DNA of 64,000 nucleotides, from the NCBI GenBank assembly GCA_038501785.1, contig JBAMJR010000065.1, positions 7,740,501-7,804,500 of the forward strand. The letters are read 5' to 3'. Source of the stretch: Myoxocephalus aenaeus. Its lineage: Eukaryota > Chordata > Actinopteri > Perciformes > Cottidae. The number at the start of each line of letters is the position of its first letter. Position 1 is the stretch's first letter. The notes below the pieces were generated by a model that saw nothing but the letters and a program-made list of their open reading frames with translations, searched no databases and had not been told where the DNA came from. The translations under genes were made by a program, and so were the position numbers. Shown here piece after piece: positions 61,651 through 64,000 of the stretch.

Positions 61651-61706
<56 letters not shown>
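61651..61706 (+). repeat. (GT)n microsatellite
   Basis: About 28 GT units. Confidence 0.97.
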
Positions 61707-61713
<7 letters not shown>

Positions 61714-61859
61714 TTTAAAGCACAGAGACAAAGAAATCTCCCTCCGTGACTAACAGAAGTACCGATAGCAGAACCCTCAACCCTGATTTTGTTTGTATAT
61801 TTTATTTATTTGTCTATTTTTGATTGATTATTGTAGTATTCATTGCCCATGGTCCTTTG

Positions 61860-61945
61860 TGTTTACTTATTTTTAAGTTATGTTTTCTTTGCTTGTATGT
61901 AGAGCACTTTGTGAACTTTGTTTTTAAAGGTGCTATGTAAATAAA

Positions 61946-61978
<33 letters not shown>
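61860..61978 (+). mobile_element. retroposon 3' tail with (ATT)n end
   Basis: GTAGAGCACTTTGTGAACTT, AAGGTGCTATGTAAATAAAG and then (TTA)n. This is the familiar 3' end of teleost non-LTR/SINE elements, which finish in short simple repeats. Only the tail is identifiable. Confidence 0.6.
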
Positions 61979-62019
61979 ACTCATTGATACTCTGGTATTT
62001 TACTTATTTTGAGCTGGTT

Positions 62020-62877
62020 CGGGGGGGCGTGTCTTCCCTGCCTCTGACTAGAGGGGGCGTGTCTTCCCTGCCTCTGACTAGAGGGGGCGTGTCTTCCCTG
62101 CCTCTGACTAGAGGGGGCGTGTCTTCCCTGCCTCTGACTAGAGGGGGCGTGGCTTCCCTGCCTCTGACTAGAGGGGGCGTGGCTTCCCTGCCTCTGACTA
62201 GAGGGGGCGTGGCTTCCCTACCTATGACTAGAGGGGGCGTGGCTTCCCTACCTATGACTAGAGGGGGCGTGGCTTCCCTACCTATGACTAGAGGGGGCGT
62301 GGCTTCCCTGCCTATGACTAGAGGGGGCGTGGCTTCCCTGCCTATGACTAGAGGGGGCGTGTCTTCCCTGCCTATGACTAGAGGGGGCGTGTCTTCCCTA
62401 CCTATGACTAGAGGGGGCGTGTCTTCCATACCTATGACTAGAGGGGGCGTGTCTTCCCTGCCTTATGACTAGAGGGGGCGTGTCTTCCCTGCCTTATGAC
62501 TAGAGGGGGCGTGTCTTCCCTGCCTTATGACTAGAGGGGGCGTGTCTTCCCTACCTATGACTAGAGGGGGCGTGTCTTCCCTACCTATGACTAGAGGGGG
62601 CGTGTCTTCCCTGCCTCTGACTAGAGGGGGCGTGTCTTCCCTGCCTCTGACTAGAGGGGGCGTGTCTTCCCTGCCTCTGACTAGAGGGGGCGTGTCTTCC
62701 CTGCCTCTGACTAGAGGGGGCGTGTCTTCCCTGCCTATGACTAGAGGGGGCGTGTCTTCCCTACCTATTACTAGAGGGGGCGTGTCTTCCCTGCCTATGA
62801 CTAGAGGGGGCGTGTCTTCCCTGCCTTATGACTAGAGGGGGCGTGTCTTCCCTACCTATGACTAGAGGGGGCGTGGC
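62020..62877 (+). repeat. 30-bp minisatellite, about 28 copies
   Basis: The unit is GAGGGGGCGTGTCTTCCCTG plus CCTCTGACTA. Block-wise variants are CGTGTC/CGTGGC, CTCTG/CTATG, CCCTG/CCCTA and a one-base-longer CCTTATG. Because 30 is a multiple of three, both strands show 10-residue peptide repeats that are not judged coding. Each unit contains a GC-box/CACCC-box-like GGGGGCGTG. It ends 168 bp from a myo1d exon. Confidence 0.97.
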
Positions 62878-63045
62878 ATCCTTTGACGACCAAAGATCTG
62901 ATCGAAGGAATACAAAATAAATCAGCAGTTTAATCCATGAGGAAAATAATTCTTTTGGCCAGACATGAAATAACTAAAATAATCTGAAGGGAGCGAGATA
63001 AAAACATGTTAATCACAGACGCGTGGGGAGTGATTACTGAGGTAC

Positions 63046-63212
63046 CTCTGCAGGAAGCGGGCGTAGGTCTGCCTGTAGGCGAAGCCGGCGCGCCGCACCC
63101 TGACGTTCTCCAGCAGCCCCAGGTACTCCACCTGGTGGCGGCAGCGCTCCTGCTCGAACAGCAGAGGGGACTTCACCTCGTTGGGCTTGATGCAGCGGAC
63201 GTAGTAGGGCTC
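63046..63212 (-). CDS. myo1d: myo1d coding exon (motor C-terminus)
   Basis: 55 codons plus two bases. EPYYVRCIKPNEVKSPLLFE, then RHQVEYLGLLENVRVRRAGF. The YVRCIKPN and VEYLGLLENVRVRRAGF motifs are myosin motor signatures around the SH helix and relay/converter. Acceptor CTGCAG, donor GTACCT. Confidence 0.96.
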
Positions 63213-63287
63213 CTGCAGAGGGAGAGACGCTTAAAGAACCGCGTCGATCTGGAGGGACGAGCCGGTTCCTCCGGCCTGACAGCTCAC
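63213..63287 (-). other. myo1d: myo1d short intron (75 bp)
   Basis: GTGAGC ... CTGCAG; phase 0. Among the shortest introns here, close to the practical minimum in teleosts. Confidence 0.9.
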
Positions 63288-63420
63288 CTTGCAGGCCAGG
63301 TTCTCCACCAACGAGATCATGGAGTTCTTGAAGAGCGTCGCGGCCGTCAGCGGCCGCTTGGTGACCTCCGTGATGCTCAGCTTGCCCTCGGGCCACATGC
63401 CCTTCAGGACCGGGTTAGAG
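63288..63420 (-). CDS. myo1d: myo1d coding exon (motor)
   Basis: One base completing a Ser codon, then 44 codons SNPVLKGMWPEGKLSITEVT to MISLVENLACK. RPLTAATLFKNSM is the loop preceding the SH1 region. Acceptor TTGCAG at 63426-63421. This is the most N-terminal myo1d exon in the window. Confidence 0.96.
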
Positions 63421-64000
63421 CTGCAACCACGGGACACGCAGAGGTTACAACGCTTAGGTTCACAGAACAGTTCTGTGGTTTTTGATCATCAATAACCTTC
63501 AGGGATCCAAAAGGAGGTCAGATCATATATTTTGTTCTTAGGGCTGAAAGAGATTTAAATAATATCCAAATGCAATTATTTTGATTGACATTACAATTGC
63601 GACATTAGAGGGAATCATCATCTTTACAGTTTATGGGTAGAGGTGTGTGATAATATTATTTCTATTATTTGATTGTTATCATGATTATTTGTATTTTTTT
63701 ATTTATTCACTTAATATTATTTGAAAAATATGAAATATTTAAATTGAAGAAATATATTTAAAAAAATGAAATATTATATATACACATATATATCAAAATA
63801 TTTATTATTTATTTTTATATATTTCTTTAATTTAAATATTTCATAAAAAAAAATATATATATATCTTAATTTTATAAGTTATTTACTCCTTTTTTATAAT
63901 AGTTTCTTAACTAAAGTGACGCTTCACAATTAAAAACATTTGAAACTATTTTTTTTCTTCATTTGTCTCATTCTCGTTGAAAATCAATAAAATGATTATG
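63421..64000 (-). other. myo1d: myo1d intron (partial)
   Basis: AT-rich sequence with imperfect inverted ATTATTTGAAAAATATG/AAATATTT segments (63690-63850). No exon was recognised; the upstream donor is beyond the window. Confidence 0.7.

Larger units (their letters stand above)
59348..63045 (-). other. myo1d: myo1d intron (3.7 kb)
   Basis: Holds family D repeat (59415-59760), (CA)n 60384-60426, (GT)n 61651-61706, a retroposon 3' tail (61780-61978) and the 30-bp minisatellite. Donor GTACCT at 63045. 60620-61620 shows nothing recognisable. Confidence 0.9.

Noticed and set aside
61984..62835. Open frames with 10-residue peptide repeats on both strands
   Set aside because: The repeat period of 30 bp is a multiple of three, so any frame lacking a stop in one unit stays open. 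It lies within a myo1d intron.
62020..62877. Array of true CTCF sites
   Set aside because: AGGGGGCG fits only the core. The preceding ACTAG and spacing do not fit the consensus as well as the 73-bp repeat units do, so I list it only as GC-box-like.

Overview
The window is nuclear DNA of a ray-finned (percomorph-type) teleost. Evidence: intron-split vertebrate genes with GT-AG junctions, V-core tRNA-derived SINE remnants, MITE-like elements, and very dense (CA)n/(GT)n/(TA)n microsatellites. Three genes can be recognised from their encoded protein. They reproduce the vertebrate neighbourhood PSMD11 - CDK5R1 - MYO1D (human 17q11.2), which supports the calls independently of the sequence.

Layout. 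(1) 1-1358, minus strand: first coding exon and part of intron 1 of psmd11 (26S proteasome lid subunit Rpn6), with a CpG-rich promoter at 1359-1480 carrying ZNF143/THAP11-like and CRE-like sites. (2) 2250-~9430, plus strand: cdk5r1 (p35, the CDK5 activator), with a non-coding first exon, a ~1.05-kb intron and one uninterrupted 306-codon coding exon at 3999-4919. psmd11 and cdk5r1 are divergent. (3) ~11.1-64 kb, minus strand: the 3' half of myo1d (unconventional class I myosin). Nine coding exons were placed by hand with matching splice phases. They encode about 466 C-terminal residues: end of the motor, two IQ motifs and the TH1 tail. The N-terminal motor lies beyond 64000. cdk5r1 and myo1d are convergent.

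Most of the sequence is intron and repeat. The last myo1d intron (15306-39074) holds a 3.2-kb 23-bp minisatellite, a 0.75-kb TTG-type array, a 0.7-kb CA/GA block, a 24-G homopolymer, MITEs and a hAT-like insertion. Other introns hold a 35-bp minisatellite (48249-48948), a 30-bp GC-box-like minisatellite (62020-62877) and further mobile-element copies.

The most interesting non-genic signal is a dispersed repeat present six times, always in the same orientation. Its head carries YY1-like GCCATCTTG motifs. Its tail is a 73-bp unit amplified up to eight times, and each unit contains a strong or decayed CTCF-like motif. Second are several RFX X-box-like motifs in myo1d introns, relevant because Myo1d acts in left-right patterning. 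Third is a nested insertion whose 6-bp target duplication is verified by an unoccupied paralogous copy in the same window. No prokaryotic system, CRISPR array or rRNA was seen.
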